In this document: one piece after another, positions 24,458 through 34,600 of the stretch | How positions within the stretch are numbered: the stretch's first letter is position 1 | Layout: every line of letters starts with the position of its first letter | Source: JAFGDI01 sp963667715 | GTDB taxonomy: Bacteria; Planctomycetota; Phycisphaerae; Sedimentisphaerales; SM23-30 | Reading direction: 5' to 3' | Length of the DNA stretch: 64,000 nucleotides | NCBI GenBank assembly: GCA_963667715.1 | Contig: OY763926.1 | Span: 3,348,001 to 3,412,000 of the forward strand | Program-made: the position numbers and the translations under genes | The notes under the pieces: model-generated | Database searches by the model: none | What the model was told of the DNA's origin: nothing | What the model saw: the letters and a program-made list of their open reading frames with translations, nothing else

Positions 24458-26554
24458 TTATTTCAATATTTCAAACAAATTCACATGGTCATCTGTCCAA
24501 ATTTCTGTATTTTCCTCGCGACCAGCCTTATTTCTCTTTTGTATTTCTTCGGTAGCGACCATAGCATTATTCCGAGCAAGCAGCACCCAATTTGACGTCA
24601 GAGTTCCAAGATTCTCATCACCATCATCTTCTATCCAGTACGATTTCAGGTCATAATAACTGGCAAGTTTAAGCACCAGATCAGGTAATTTCAGATGATT
24701 ATTGGATAGATGAAATGCAACAATGCCGTTTTCTGCTATATGATCTAGATATACCGCCATTGCTTCTACTGTCAGTAAATGAACAGGTACAGAATCACTC
24801 GAGAACGCATCGATCACTAACAAATCATATGCCTGTGGCTCCTGCTGAGCCATTACCAGCCTGGCATCACCTATCAATACTTTATATCGACTTTTGCAAT
24901 CTGCTAAAAAGCTAAACCAGCGTGTATCTTCCGCCGCTTCCTTTACCGCTGGATTGATCTCATAAAAAGTAAAGTCATCACTATAACGTGCGTATGTAGC
25001 AACCGTTCCTACACCCAGGCCAACAACTCCAACTCGACAGCTATTTATCTTTTTAACAGCATCAAAAGCTAGCCCGACACCACTGCTTTTACCATAATAA
25101 GCTGTAGGCTGCGACCTTTTGGCTTTATCTACAAACTGAATACCATGATATGTCGTGCCGTGTTGCAAGATATGTTTCTCACTGCCTGGTTTATCAATAT
25201 CAGCCTGCCACAGAGTAAGAACACCAAAAAAGTTGCGACATGAATAAAGCAATACCCTATTATTCATACCGATAGGCTTAGCAAAAAATATCACTAGCAG
25301 CCCGGTAATTGATATAATAACGCCCCAGGTAAGCCGTCGCTTACGAGCTATCTTACCATGGATGTCGGCAAGAATAGTTAGCAATATACAACCCAGCAAA
25401 CCTAAATTCAGTTCTAAATAACTGCTGAAAATAAGCGGAGCAACAACCGCAACCAGAAAACCACCTAATGCCCCACCCGCAGAGATCATCAGATAGTATC
25501 CCGTCAAATGCTTTGCATCTGGACGGAAATGGTACAGCTGACCATGGCAGAGCATTGCGCAGGCAAACAACAGAATCGAATAGATAGCAACCTGACTAGT
25601 GATCCCAAAACGATAATCATCGAGCCGCACCCAAACGGTCATCAAAGTCGCACCAATAAGCAGCAGAACGTAAGCCGTATGAATATACCAGCGTGGACTG
25701 TCAAAACAGATAATAAATGTCAGTAGATATATACTTAACGGTAATACCCACAAAAAAGGGACAGCAGCAATGTCCTGGGTTATTTTACTGGTAACTGCCA
25801 GTAGCTCCATGGACGCAATTGCCGGAAAAGCCAGCCAACAGAATCTTCTGAAAACACCTACCTTACCATCACTAGAAACATTTACGTCATTACCCTCTAT
25901 TTCCACCTGTGCAGCAATATTTCGATTCTTAAACCACACAACAGCAGCACAGCCAACACAAAGCACAGAGAAACTAACCATAAGCATTGACCAGTCATGG
26001 GTTTGGGCCTGTCTGCCAAAATTTGGCTCTACTACAAATGGATAAGAGATCAAAGCAAGCAGAGACCCTGTATTTGACAATGCATAAAGTCTGTATGGAG
26101 TTTTTCCCGGTACACAACGACTAAACCACCCTTGCAAAAGCGGGCCAGTAGCTGATAAAAGCAGATATGGCAGCCCTATCGTCTTTACCAGTAGCAAAAT
26201 AATACTAAATACCGGCTCAGAATCAGCTTGCGGCTGTAAGTTATCGGACGGTGTTATCGGTAATGCCAAAGTCGCTATAATAATAAACAGTATATGAATC
26301 AGGGCCTGTCGAGACGGGAGAAATAGTCTGGTCAGCAAATGCGCGTAAAAATAGCCGCCCAAAAGCAGCAGCTGGAAAACCAGCATACAAGTAGTCCACA
26401 CAGCAGGCGTACCACCAAACCAGGGTAAAATGTACTTACCGATCACCGGCTGCACCTGGAACAGTAAAAAAGCACTTACAAAAACCGAAATCGCAAACAG
26501 CCACACCAAAGCCCAGTTGGCCGGTCGAGAATTTCCACCAGATACTATTTCCAC
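24458..26554 (-). CDS. Membrane protein fused to a spermidine-synthase-like domain
   Basis: A protein of about 698 residues. The first 450 hold about 12 hydrophobic helices (start VWLFAISVFVSAFLLFQVQP, a common opening of this family). The C-terminal part (about 470-690) is a Rossmann-fold spermidine-synthase-like domain with VGVVGLGVGTVATYARYS, acidic FYEINP and LLVIDAFSSDSVPVHLLTVE. Family knowledge: these fused MFS/spermidine synthases are widespread in planctomycetes but their substrate is not established. The reading frame opens with a TTG at 26566, but the GTG at 26554 has GGAG 6 nt before it and is preferred. No speD or arginine decarboxylase is nearby. Confidence 0.85.
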   Translation of the reverse strand: MEIVSGGNSRPANWALVWLFAISVFVSAFLLFQVQPVIGKYILPWFGGTPAVWTTCMLVFQLLLLGGYFYAHLLTRLFLPSRQALIHILFIIIATLALPITPSDNLQPQADSEPVFSIILLLVKTIGLPYLLLSATGPLLQGWFSRCVPGKTPYRLYALSNTGSLLALISYPFVVEPNFGRQAQTHDWSMLMVSFSVLCVGCAAVVWFKNRNIAAQVEIEGNDVNVSSDGKVGVFRRFCWLAFPAIASMELLAVTSKITQDIAAVPFLWVLPLSIYLLTFIICFDSPRWYIHTAYVLLLIGATLMTVWVRLDDYRFGITSQVAIYSILLFACAMLCHGQLYHFRPDAKHLTGYYLMISAGGALGGFLVAVVAPLIFSSYLELNLGLLGCILLTILADIHGKIARKRRLTWGVIISITGLLVIFFAKPIGMNNRVLLYSCRNFFGVLTLWQADIDKPGSEKHILQHGTTYHGIQFVDKAKRSQPTAYYGKSSGVGLAFDAVKKINSCRVGVVGLGVGTVATYARYSDDFTFYEINPAVKEAAEDTRWFSFLADCKSRYKVLIGDARLVMAQQEPQAYDLLVIDAFSSDSVPVHLLTVEAMAVYLDHIAENGIVAFHLSNNHLKLPDLVLKLASYYDLKSYWIEDDGDENLGTLTSNWVLLARNNAMVATEEIQKRNKAGREENTEIWTDDHVNLFEILK

Positions 26555-26566
26555 AAATGACTCCAA

Positions 26567-26882
26567 TTCATACTATCATTTTGACAAACAACTATTCATA
26601 AGAATATGAAAATAGAATTTTAACTTAAACAACAGCACTGATAAACAAAAAATAGCCCTTTATAATAAATTCACCTAAGATGTAGCCAATAATCATCATT
26701 TAAGGTCCGAATAATACCTATGCCCTCAAAAAATAAAACTTTTCACTACACTATAAACCACTTACAATAAGAGTCTTACAAATATATAACTAAGAATTTT
26801 CAAATATTCTCTAGAAAATTAACTGCATTTTCCATTTAGTATTATAGAAGAATCAAAGGAGGCATATTTTTATTGCCTGAAT
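26567..26882. other. Intergenic region with a rightward promoter and a displaced Shine-Dalgarno
   Basis: A 316-base gap between divergent genes. TTACAA (26762-26767), a 17-bp spacer and TATAAC (26785-26790) form a plausible promoter for the sigma-FecR operon. A perfect AAAGGAGG at 26855-26862 lies 20 nt before the sigma ATG, which is too far to serve it. It is 10 nt before a TTG that opens a 7-codon frame ending at 26896, inside the sigma gene. Confidence 0.4.
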
Positions 26883-27437
26883 ATGGAAGAGAATAACGTT
26901 TTTGTTTCCCCAATAATGGATAAAAAAAGCTCAAAATTTTTCAGACTGTATACCAATATACACGGCCGTCTGCTGTCATATATCATGATGATGGTGCATA
27001 ATCAGGCCGCAGCTGAAGATCTGCTTCAGGAAACAGTAACGATCATGTGGGAAAACTTCGACAAATTCGAAGAAGGCACCAATTTTGCCGCTTGGGCAAT
27101 CTCGATCGCAAGGAACAAATCTCTTGAATATCTGAAAGAAAATCGCAAGACCAAGAAGATATTTAGCGATTCCATATATGAAAAACTCTCTTATGTTGCA
27201 GAAACATCTTCTAATGATTTTAACAAGAGAGTTTCTATCCTGGATCAATGCCTCAAAAAGCTTAATAAAAATGATCAGGATATAATAAATCTTCGTTATA
27301 AGCATAATGTGCCGGTAAAGCATATCTCATTACAGATAGGTCGCCCGGTAAGTACTGTATATCAGCATATTTCCGGTATTCTGGGACTACTTAGAGTCTG
27401 TGTATCAAAAACCCTTGCAAAACAGGAACTGACCTAA
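26883..27437 (+). CDS. RNA polymerase sigma factor, ECF family
   Basis: A 184-residue sigma factor of the planctomycete/verrucomicrobial ECF group. Region 2: FFRLYTNIHGRLLSYIMMMV, AAAEDLLQETVTIMWENFDK and NFAAWAISIARNKSLEYLKE. Region 4: LNKNDQDIINLRYKHNVPVK, then a helix-turn-helix with GRPVSTVYQHISG. It lies 3 bases before the FecR-type protein, the standard sigma/anti-sigma arrangement, and likely controls that operon and secreted proteins. Its ribosome-binding site is displaced (see the upstream region). Confidence 0.92.
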   Translation: MEENNVFVSPIMDKKSSKFFRLYTNIHGRLLSYIMMMVHNQAAAEDLLQETVTIMWENFDKFEEGTNFAAWAISIARNKSLEYLKENRKTKKIFSDSIYEKLSYVAETSSNDFNKRVSILDQCLKKLNKNDQDIINLRYKHNVPVKHISLQIGRPVSTVYQHISGILGLLRVCVSKTLAKQELT

Positions 27438-27440
27438 ACT

Positions 27441-29132
27441 ATGAAACCTGTAAACCACAGAGAAATAGACAACCTGATTTTCAAGGTACTGGAAAACTGC
27501 AGCTCAGATAAAGATATCGAGAAGCTGAAGTACTGGTTCGATACCGACCCAAATTCTATTACCTACTACTGTGATTTCGTTAAGAATTACACTGCGGTAA
27601 TGTCCAAATTAACTGATGAAGCTGCTCTGGTGAAGGATTTTAACGCTAGTAACAATGCTGCCCCGATCGTCTGGGAGCACCTTGTAGAGCTGGAAACCCA
27701 TTTGCCGGCCCTCGAACTTGAATTTCCAAACGACATTCAAGAGCTTGATAAAAAAACCAGTAAAAAGGATATGAGGAATAATATTATCACTCTATCGATA
27801 ATATTCAGTTCTGTAGCTGCGGTCTTAGTGATCGCATTTAATATCTTCCTCTCAAATATCCGCACTTACGAAGTTGCAAGTATCACCGATACAATTGATG
27901 TACAATGGTCATCTAATACCAAACTTGATTCTGGCAGCCGTCTTTGCTGTTCGTATCCACTTCAGCTGACTAAAGGTGTAGTCAAGATCATGACTGATAA
28001 AGATGTTGAAGTGATAATTGAAGCTCCGGCAGAGTTTAAGTTCACTTCACTTACTGAAATTGAGCTTAAATACGGCAAATTATATAGTAAGGTTTCCAAA
28101 CAGGGTCATGGCTTCTCTGTTAGCACACCAAACTCAACAGTAGTTGACCTTGGTACCGAATTTGGCGTCATTTCACAAATTGACGGCAATACAGATGTTT
28201 TCATGTTCTCCGGCAAAGCTTCTCTGTATGCCGGCAGTAAAGAAGTATCTTCCAAGTCAAAAATGCTTACCGCAGGGTTCGCCGGCAAAGTTGACCGCCA
28301 GATGAATATTATTGACATACCAATGCAAAAAGATGCTGTGGTACGCCATATTGACTCTAAAAGTCATAAAATATGGCGAGGAGCAAATATAAACCTGGCC
28401 GACATAATTGGCGGTGGTAACGGCTTCAACACCGGCACCCTGGAAAACGGCATTAACTCGACAAATGGCGAGATACAAGATAAAGTGCTTAATAACGGTA
28501 TTCTTCTCTGTTCTGAAGGTTACCACCCTGTCAAATCATTAAAGTACGTAGATGGTGTTTTCAATCCAGGCTTTACAGCCGAAGCAGTATCAATAGCATC
28601 AGATAAAAGCATAACTGCAGTATTTGACGAAAATACTAAATGCTACTGGGGTTATATCATCAATGGTGCATACCATTACGGGCCAGAAGTACCCAAACAC
28701 AACCTCATTCTTGATGGAATAACCTATGGCACAATTCAAAATCCAGCAATATCCATGCATAGTAATCAGGGTGTTACTTTTGACCTGCAAGCAATGAGAA
28801 ACGATCTGCCCGGCATAGAACTTGACAGATTCCAATCACTGGCAGGGTTATCTGATACGGTTAAAAAATATACCACACCTATTGCTAGTAACGTGCCTGA
28901 CGATCTTGAAAATAAAAACGTTTTTGCCAGAGCTGAATTTTACGTATATCTAGATGGAAAAGAGTTGTTCAAGAAGACCTTATACGACTCTAATAAGCCA
29001 GCAATGCTCGACTTCGAAATACCAGAAGGCAGCAGATTTCTGACTCTGGCTGTGACAGAGCTAAATGGCTCTATGGCTTTCGACTGGGCCTTATTCGGCA
29101 AACCAGAAATAACATTAAAATTAGCGAAATAA
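27441..29132 (+). CDS. FecR-type anti-sigma protein with a C-terminal NPCBM-like domain
   Basis: A 563-residue single-pass membrane protein. The N-terminal 110 residues are cytoplasmic (sigma-binding in this class), residues 115-138 form the membrane helix, and about 160-300 is a FecR domain (EAPAEFKFTSLTEIELKYGK, STPNSTVVDLGTEFGV). The end (about 420-563) resembles the NPCBM galactose-binding fold: VTFDLQAMRNDLPGIELDRF, then ARAEFYVYLDGKELFKK and FLTLAVTELNGSMAFDWALF. This combination is common in planctomycetes. Inferred role: senses carbohydrate or cell-surface signals outside the membrane and frees the sigma factor encoded 3 bases upstream. Confidence 0.88.
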   Translation: MKPVNHREIDNLIFKVLENCSSDKDIEKLKYWFDTDPNSITYYCDFVKNYTAVMSKLTDEAALVKDFNASNNAAPIVWEHLVELETHLPALELEFPNDIQELDKKTSKKDMRNNIITLSIIFSSVAAVLVIAFNIFLSNIRTYEVASITDTIDVQWSSNTKLDSGSRLCCSYPLQLTKGVVKIMTDKDVEVIIEAPAEFKFTSLTEIELKYGKLYSKVSKQGHGFSVSTPNSTVVDLGTEFGVISQIDGNTDVFMFSGKASLYAGSKEVSSKSKMLTAGFAGKVDRQMNIIDIPMQKDAVVRHIDSKSHKIWRGANINLADIIGGGNGFNTGTLENGINSTNGEIQDKVLNNGILLCSEGYHPVKSLKYVDGVFNPGFTAEAVSIASDKSITAVFDENTKCYWGYIINGAYHYGPEVPKHNLILDGITYGTIQNPAISMHSNQGVTFDLQAMRNDLPGIELDRFQSLAGLSDTVKKYTTPIASNVPDDLENKNVFARAEFYVYLDGKELFKKTLYDSNKPAMLDFEIPEGSRFLTLAVTELNGSMAFDWALFGKPEITLKLAK

Positions 29133-29350
29133 TGCTAATCAGGTTTTAACCTAAATACTACATACACTCCCGTCTGTGAGAAGAAGGGATAATTAAAAAG
29201 AAAGGTTCGTAACCTATGCGGAGAATGTGCGCGCTGATATAGAAGTTTTATTGCACATTTTATCCTTAAAATGAAAAACACTTTTACTATTTTGTTTTGT
29301 TTGTTGTTTTATTTAAGTTTCCTAAATACATAGAAGAAAGGGAAGAAAAA

Positions 29351-31480
29351 ATGAAGAGGTCTAAACTGAAATATTTACTTATGGCTATGACTTGTCTGGT
29401 ACCATTTGCTAATGCAGCTGATACTATCCTGTATGAAGCAACCAATGCTCCTAACGCTGAAATTGATGCTAATAATGAGTTTGATGCCTGGACTGTTACT
29501 GGTGTCGGCGGCGATTCCAGATGTTATCTTAAAGGTGCACAGGATGGCGACCAGAACCTATGGGCTATATGGGACCTGGACGGCGAAGGTGGAACCTATG
29601 CAACTCATACTTTTGCCGGCGGGCCACTGAACATTGGCCAGAGCGTATCTCTTGACTGGGCACACCATGTCAATGTCGATACCGCTATTGGTATAAGACT
29701 CCTTGACGGCGAAAACACCGAAGTTGAGTTCAACTTCATCGGTGGGGACCAGTACTACTCTCGCTTTGACACTACCAGTAACACACATGTTCTCACAAAT
29801 AAAAGATACGACAATTACGATCTTTTCAGAGTAACATTTACTCTCACTGGTGATAACTCATACGAAATGTCTGTAACTACAGGTTCAATACCTGACAATG
29901 GTTACAATGGTACAGAAGACGGCAACGCTGCCCCTGGCGATATCGCAGATCTGTGGACCGGTACCTTCACCGGTAGTCAGATCGATGGTTTCCAGATCTA
30001 CACTGAAGGTGGAAATGAAAGTGACCAGTGGTTTGATAACCTGAATATCAATTACGACTGGCTGCTGCTGCCAACTAACGCTTCTCCATACAACAAGGAA
30101 AAAGATGTCCTTATTGCTGATGCGGAGCTAAGCTGGACTGTAGCCCGTGAAATTTCAGGTAGCACTTTCGTTGTTGACCCTAACCTGGTTTCATATGAAC
30201 TGTATATGAGTGAATCTGAACCTAACTTTATCGATGTCACTCCTGCTGCTATTGACCAGTGGAACAGCTCTACACTTAAAGCTTCTTACACTCCATCTTT
30301 CACACTCAACAAAAACTCCAGCTACTTCTGGCGTGTAGATACTATTCTGGACGACAATACTGTTGCTACAGGTAATGTATGGCAGTTTGATACAGAACTT
30401 ACCAAGGCTGTTATCACATCAAATCCAACTATTCAGAATGTTGATGCCGGCGATACTGCTGAGTTTACTATTGAAGTTGATTCTGACACCCCTGCACTGT
30501 ATCAGTGGTATAAATATGTTGATGGTGTAGAAGATGCTGCTGTTGTTAACGGTACTAACGCAACACTATACATCGAAAACGCTCAGATCAGTGACGAAGG
30601 CTTATACTACTGTATAGTTAATAACGATTCTGGTATCGCTGTAACTTCAAGCAGTGCTATCATGTCTATCAAACGTAAACTTGCACACTGGACATTTGAA
30701 GATGATTCTATCCAAAGTGTTATTGAAAACTCTCCGGAAACCTTCGTACAGGGTGCTCCTACCTTTGTAACAGATGGTTATAGCGGTACAGCACTTGAGA
30801 TCGCTGAAGATCTTGACATGCTCTTCACTGACCCTGATAATGCATCATACTTCGATATCTGCGATTATGGTATTACTGTTGGCTGCTGGGTCAAGTCTAC
30901 CAATACTCAGGGCTGGGTGCCATTTGTAGCACGCAGCGGTGAAGGTAATGGCTGGCAGCTGCGTAGAAACGGCTATACTGCTGACCGCCCTTGCTTTACA
31001 ACACGCGGTACAGGTAACGATGATGGTACTTCTGCTAACAGAGGTGTCTATGATGATCAGTGGCATTATGTTGTTGGTACCTTCGACGGTGTAGTTAAGA
31101 AAGTATATATCGACGGTACACTAAGCGTTCTGTATTCTTCTGATGATGGTAGTGTAACCTTTACCGGCGACGCTGTTACCAGCCCGATCAATGCTTCTCA
31201 GTCACCTGTAGCTATCGGTGGCAGAGTAAGAGTTGTTGACGGTGAATACATCTACGAACTCGAAAACAACTGTCCAGGTCTCTATGATGAGATCGAGATC
31301 TATAACTATGCTCTTGACGAAAATGAGATCGCCCAGATCTATGCAAATGTTTCTGGTGAATCTGTTTGCCTGTCACAGAAGTATGACCTCGGTACAGATT
31401 GTATCGTAAACCTGGAAGATCTGGCAGCCCTCTCTTCAGAATGGCTCAATGATTCAAAGATCATACCTTCCCAGGACTAA
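29351..31480 (+). CDS. Secreted LamG/Ig-domain protein with a dockerin-like tail
   Basis: A 709-residue exported protein with signal peptide KRSKLKYLLMAMTCLVPFAN-A and no recognisable catalytic domain. Residues about 25-235 form a beta-rich N-terminal domain. About 240-365 is a fibronectin-like module (LLPTNASPYNKEKDVLIADA, SYFWRVDT), about 368-460 an Ig-like domain (LYQWYKYVDG, ISDEGLYYCIVNNDSG), about 462-670 a LamG domain (LAHWTFEDDSIQSV, YDDQWHYVVGTFDGVVKKVY, GLYDEIEIYNYALDENEIAQ). The tail CIVNLEDLAALSSEWL is dockerin-like. The ATG at 29351 follows AAGGGAAGAAAA. It lies 218 bases after the FecR gene and may be a target of that sigma factor. Confidence 0.85.
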   Translation: MKRSKLKYLLMAMTCLVPFANAADTILYEATNAPNAEIDANNEFDAWTVTGVGGDSRCYLKGAQDGDQNLWAIWDLDGEGGTYATHTFAGGPLNIGQSVSLDWAHHVNVDTAIGIRLLDGENTEVEFNFIGGDQYYSRFDTTSNTHVLTNKRYDNYDLFRVTFTLTGDNSYEMSVTTGSIPDNGYNGTEDGNAAPGDIADLWTGTFTGSQIDGFQIYTEGGNESDQWFDNLNINYDWLLLPTNASPYNKEKDVLIADAELSWTVAREISGSTFVVDPNLVSYELYMSESEPNFIDVTPAAIDQWNSSTLKASYTPSFTLNKNSSYFWRVDTILDDNTVATGNVWQFDTELTKAVITSNPTIQNVDAGDTAEFTIEVDSDTPALYQWYKYVDGVEDAAVVNGTNATLYIENAQISDEGLYYCIVNNDSGIAVTSSSAIMSIKRKLAHWTFEDDSIQSVIENSPETFVQGAPTFVTDGYSGTALEIAEDLDMLFTDPDNASYFDICDYGITVGCWVKSTNTQGWVPFVARSGEGNGWQLRRNGYTADRPCFTTRGTGNDDGTSANRGVYDDQWHYVVGTFDGVVKKVYIDGTLSVLYSSDDGSVTFTGDAVTSPINASQSPVAIGGRVRVVDGEYIYELENNCPGLYDEIEIYNYALDENEIAQIYANVSGESVCLSQKYDLGTDCIVNLEDLAALSSEWLNDSKIIPSQD

Positions 31481-31492
31481 TTGACCTTTATA

Positions 31493-31533
31493 TCTGGCTC
31501 TCCCCTGCACTACTGGGGGAGGGCCAGTATTTT
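31493..31533 (+). terminator. Terminator of the LamG/Ig gene
   Basis: CTGGC plus a C-rich arm (31494-31505) pairs with GGGGGAGGGCCAG (31515-31527), followed by TATTTT. It ends transcription before the GH31 gene. Confidence 0.75.
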
Positions 31534-31665
31534 ATCCTCAAACCGGTTATAATCTCAGTATTATATAATCGCCACTCGCTGGCATCACCCGCCTTAATAC
31601 TGACACCGGTACCAAACCCACCTATACAAACTAACGTTTTTTCACACTAGATTAAGGAACCTTTT

Positions 31666-34600
31666 ATGATTAGAAAACTATTCTACCTCATTGCGTTCAT
31701 GTTTATGGCAGAATCCTGTTTTGGTGTTCTGCTATTTAAAGATGACTTCTCCAGCCCTATCGATCACGACCCGGCCAAAGCCCAGATCAAAGTACCAAGT
31801 CTGGACTATAAGTTTCAAAGCGAAGCCGGCGGCAGACTATGGCTCAAAAATTATTATGGAACTGGTATAAGTTACAAACTAAGTAATTCAATCAAAAACC
31901 ATAGTACAAACCCTACCCTATACATCAGTTATTCTCTTAAGAGCCTAAATGAAAGTAATTCAAATAAGTTTGCTGGCGTTATTTTCTACAATAACGGCCA
32001 GGAAGTATTTGGTACTGGTAATGATTTTGGATCTGAAAATTTTTCATACTGGGGTTCAGGTCTAACAGATAGCCCTATTGGTGAAGTGAAATCTGTCATT
32101 GACAATGAAATACATAAAATTGTCGTTAAGATCACTTTCAACGCTGATGGTCCAGAAGATATCAAGATCGGCCTTGACCCATTCTGTCGTAGGAGCGAAC
32201 AAAGACAGCCTGACAATATCTGGTCTAAGTGTCAGACCGAACTGGAATTCGATGAAATTCGTTTCAGATGCGGAAATGATAATTGCAACTGGGAATTCGA
32301 TGAACTGCGTATCGCTACTGACTGGGCATCTGTTACACCATCAAATAACTCACCTGGCTCAGACTACATTGTATATCTGAATAACTCTCTGCCAAACGGT
32401 GATGCTGAGATGATCTCGGACAATACAGCCAGATTCTGGCCTAATGAGGTAAGCAGTGCAGACGTTCTGCCTTCTATGGCATTAACCAGCCCGGCAGTTA
32501 AAACTGGCGAAGTTGCTGACAACTGGCAGACAAAGCCACTCTTTGGTACTTTCGATGGTAAAAAGTACGCTTATTTTAATATTCCAGCAGAAACTGACCT
32601 TTATGGTACTGGCGAAGTTACCGGTGGTCTACTGCGTAACGGATATAAAATAAGACTATTCAACAAAGACAATGGTGCTTACAGCGAGCCTGACAGACTG
32701 TATCAATCTCATCCATGGGTGATGGGTGTCAGACCTGACGGTACCGCTTTTGGTATCATCTTTGACACAACCTGGATCGCAGAGCTGAACCTGCGTGCCG
32801 GTATTTTATTTACAGTACCAGAACACGCTCCTTCTTTCCCGGTTATCGTTATCGAAGAACCTAATCCTCAACAGCTGATGGTGAAGCTTGCTGAACTAAC
32901 TGGAAGCATGCCTATGCCACCACGCTGGGCCCTTGGCTATCAGCAGTGTCGCTTCTCATATGTACCTGACTCAAGAGCCAGAGAAGTAGCTGACACATTT
33001 AGAAATAAAGAAATACCTTGCGATGTTATCTGGTTCGACATCGACTATATGGATGGTTTCCGTATCTTCACTTTTAGCCCGAACAACTACCCTGATCCGA
33101 CTGCAACAAATGATTACCTTCACTCTAAAGGCTTCAAAGGTATCTGGATGATCGATCCGGGTGTTAAAAGAGAGCCAGGCTACTTTGTTTACGATAGCGG
33201 CTCTGCTGTCGATGCCTGGGTGAAAGATGCTAACGGTAATGAATTCTTTGGCCCGGTATGGCCAGGCGATTCTGTTTTCCCTGACTTTACCAGCCCGGAA
33301 GTTTCAAACTGGTGGGCCGGGCTTTATAAAGACTTTATGGGCAAACACATTGACGGCGTATGGAATGACATGAACGAACCAACCGTATTCGGTCTGGATC
33401 ACATGACTATGCCAATGGATAATCAGTTCAGAGGTGGTGGCGACCTTCTGCCCGGTACTCACGAACAGTATCATAACACCTATGGTATGCTTATGACAAA
33501 GGCTTCACGTCAGGGTATTCAGGAAGCTAATCCAAACAAGCGTCCTTTTGTTCTTACACGCTCTAACTATCTTGGTGGCCAGAGATATGCAGCAACCTGG
33601 ACAGGTGACAACCTATCTTGCTGGCAGCATCTGGAATGGTCAATCCCAATGTCACTTAACCTGAGTCTGTCTGGCCAGCCATTCAACGGTCCAGATATCG
33701 GTGGCTTCCTTGGCGATGCTACACCTGAGCTGTTTGGTCATTGGATCTCTGTTGGTGCCTTCTATCCATTTAGTCGCGCTCACACCTGTGCTGGAACTAT
33801 TGACCATGAACCATGGTCTTTTGGTCAGGAAGTAGAAGAGTCTTCACGTATTGCCCTACAGAGACGCTATCGCCTGATGCCTTATCTGTACACAATATTT
33901 GAAGAGAGTCACAAGACTGGAATGCCGGTAATGAGACCGACATTCTTCGCTGACCCTTCAAATGTGTCACTTCGTAAAGAACAGCAGTCATTCCTGCTTG
34001 GTAAAGACCTTATGATAACACCTAGATGGGCTGAAAACACAGCTCAGCCAAGCGGTATCTGGCAGGATGTAACCTTTGTTGGCGAAGACCTGGAAAAAGA
34101 CCAGTATCAATGCCGTATGCAGCAGCGTGGCGGCTCTATTATCCCACTGGGACCAATAGTACAGTCAACTGACGCTATTTCTACTATTCAGGATCTGACC
34201 CTTTACATTGTTCTCGATGAAAATGGTAAAGCAAATGGTTCACTATACGAAGATGCTGGCGATGGTTATGAGTTCCAGGCCGGTCAGTTCTGTATCTCTG
34301 AATACACTGCCCAGCTAAACGATGATACTGTTACTGTCAAGTGCACAGCTCAGAACGGCGAACTCGCTCAGAGTAGCCGTACCGTTACCGCTGCTGTTAT
34401 TACTAATGACGGCATTTATTACGGACGTGGTGATATCTGTGGCAATAACGGCGTATCTGTTAAGGTCAAGCTTTCTGCCAAATGGAAACATCAGGATATT
34501 GGAACTGTTAGCATTACTGGCGGATGCAGTGGTACTGATTCAAGCCTGACAATTAGTGGTGCCGGAGATGATATCGAAGGTAACTCAGATGAATTTCATT

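Noticed and set aside
29133..29350. Possible riboswitch in the leader of the LamG/Ig gene
   Set aside because: Only short palindromes (such as AGGTTCGTAACCT) are seen, with no consistent multi-stem fold or known motif.
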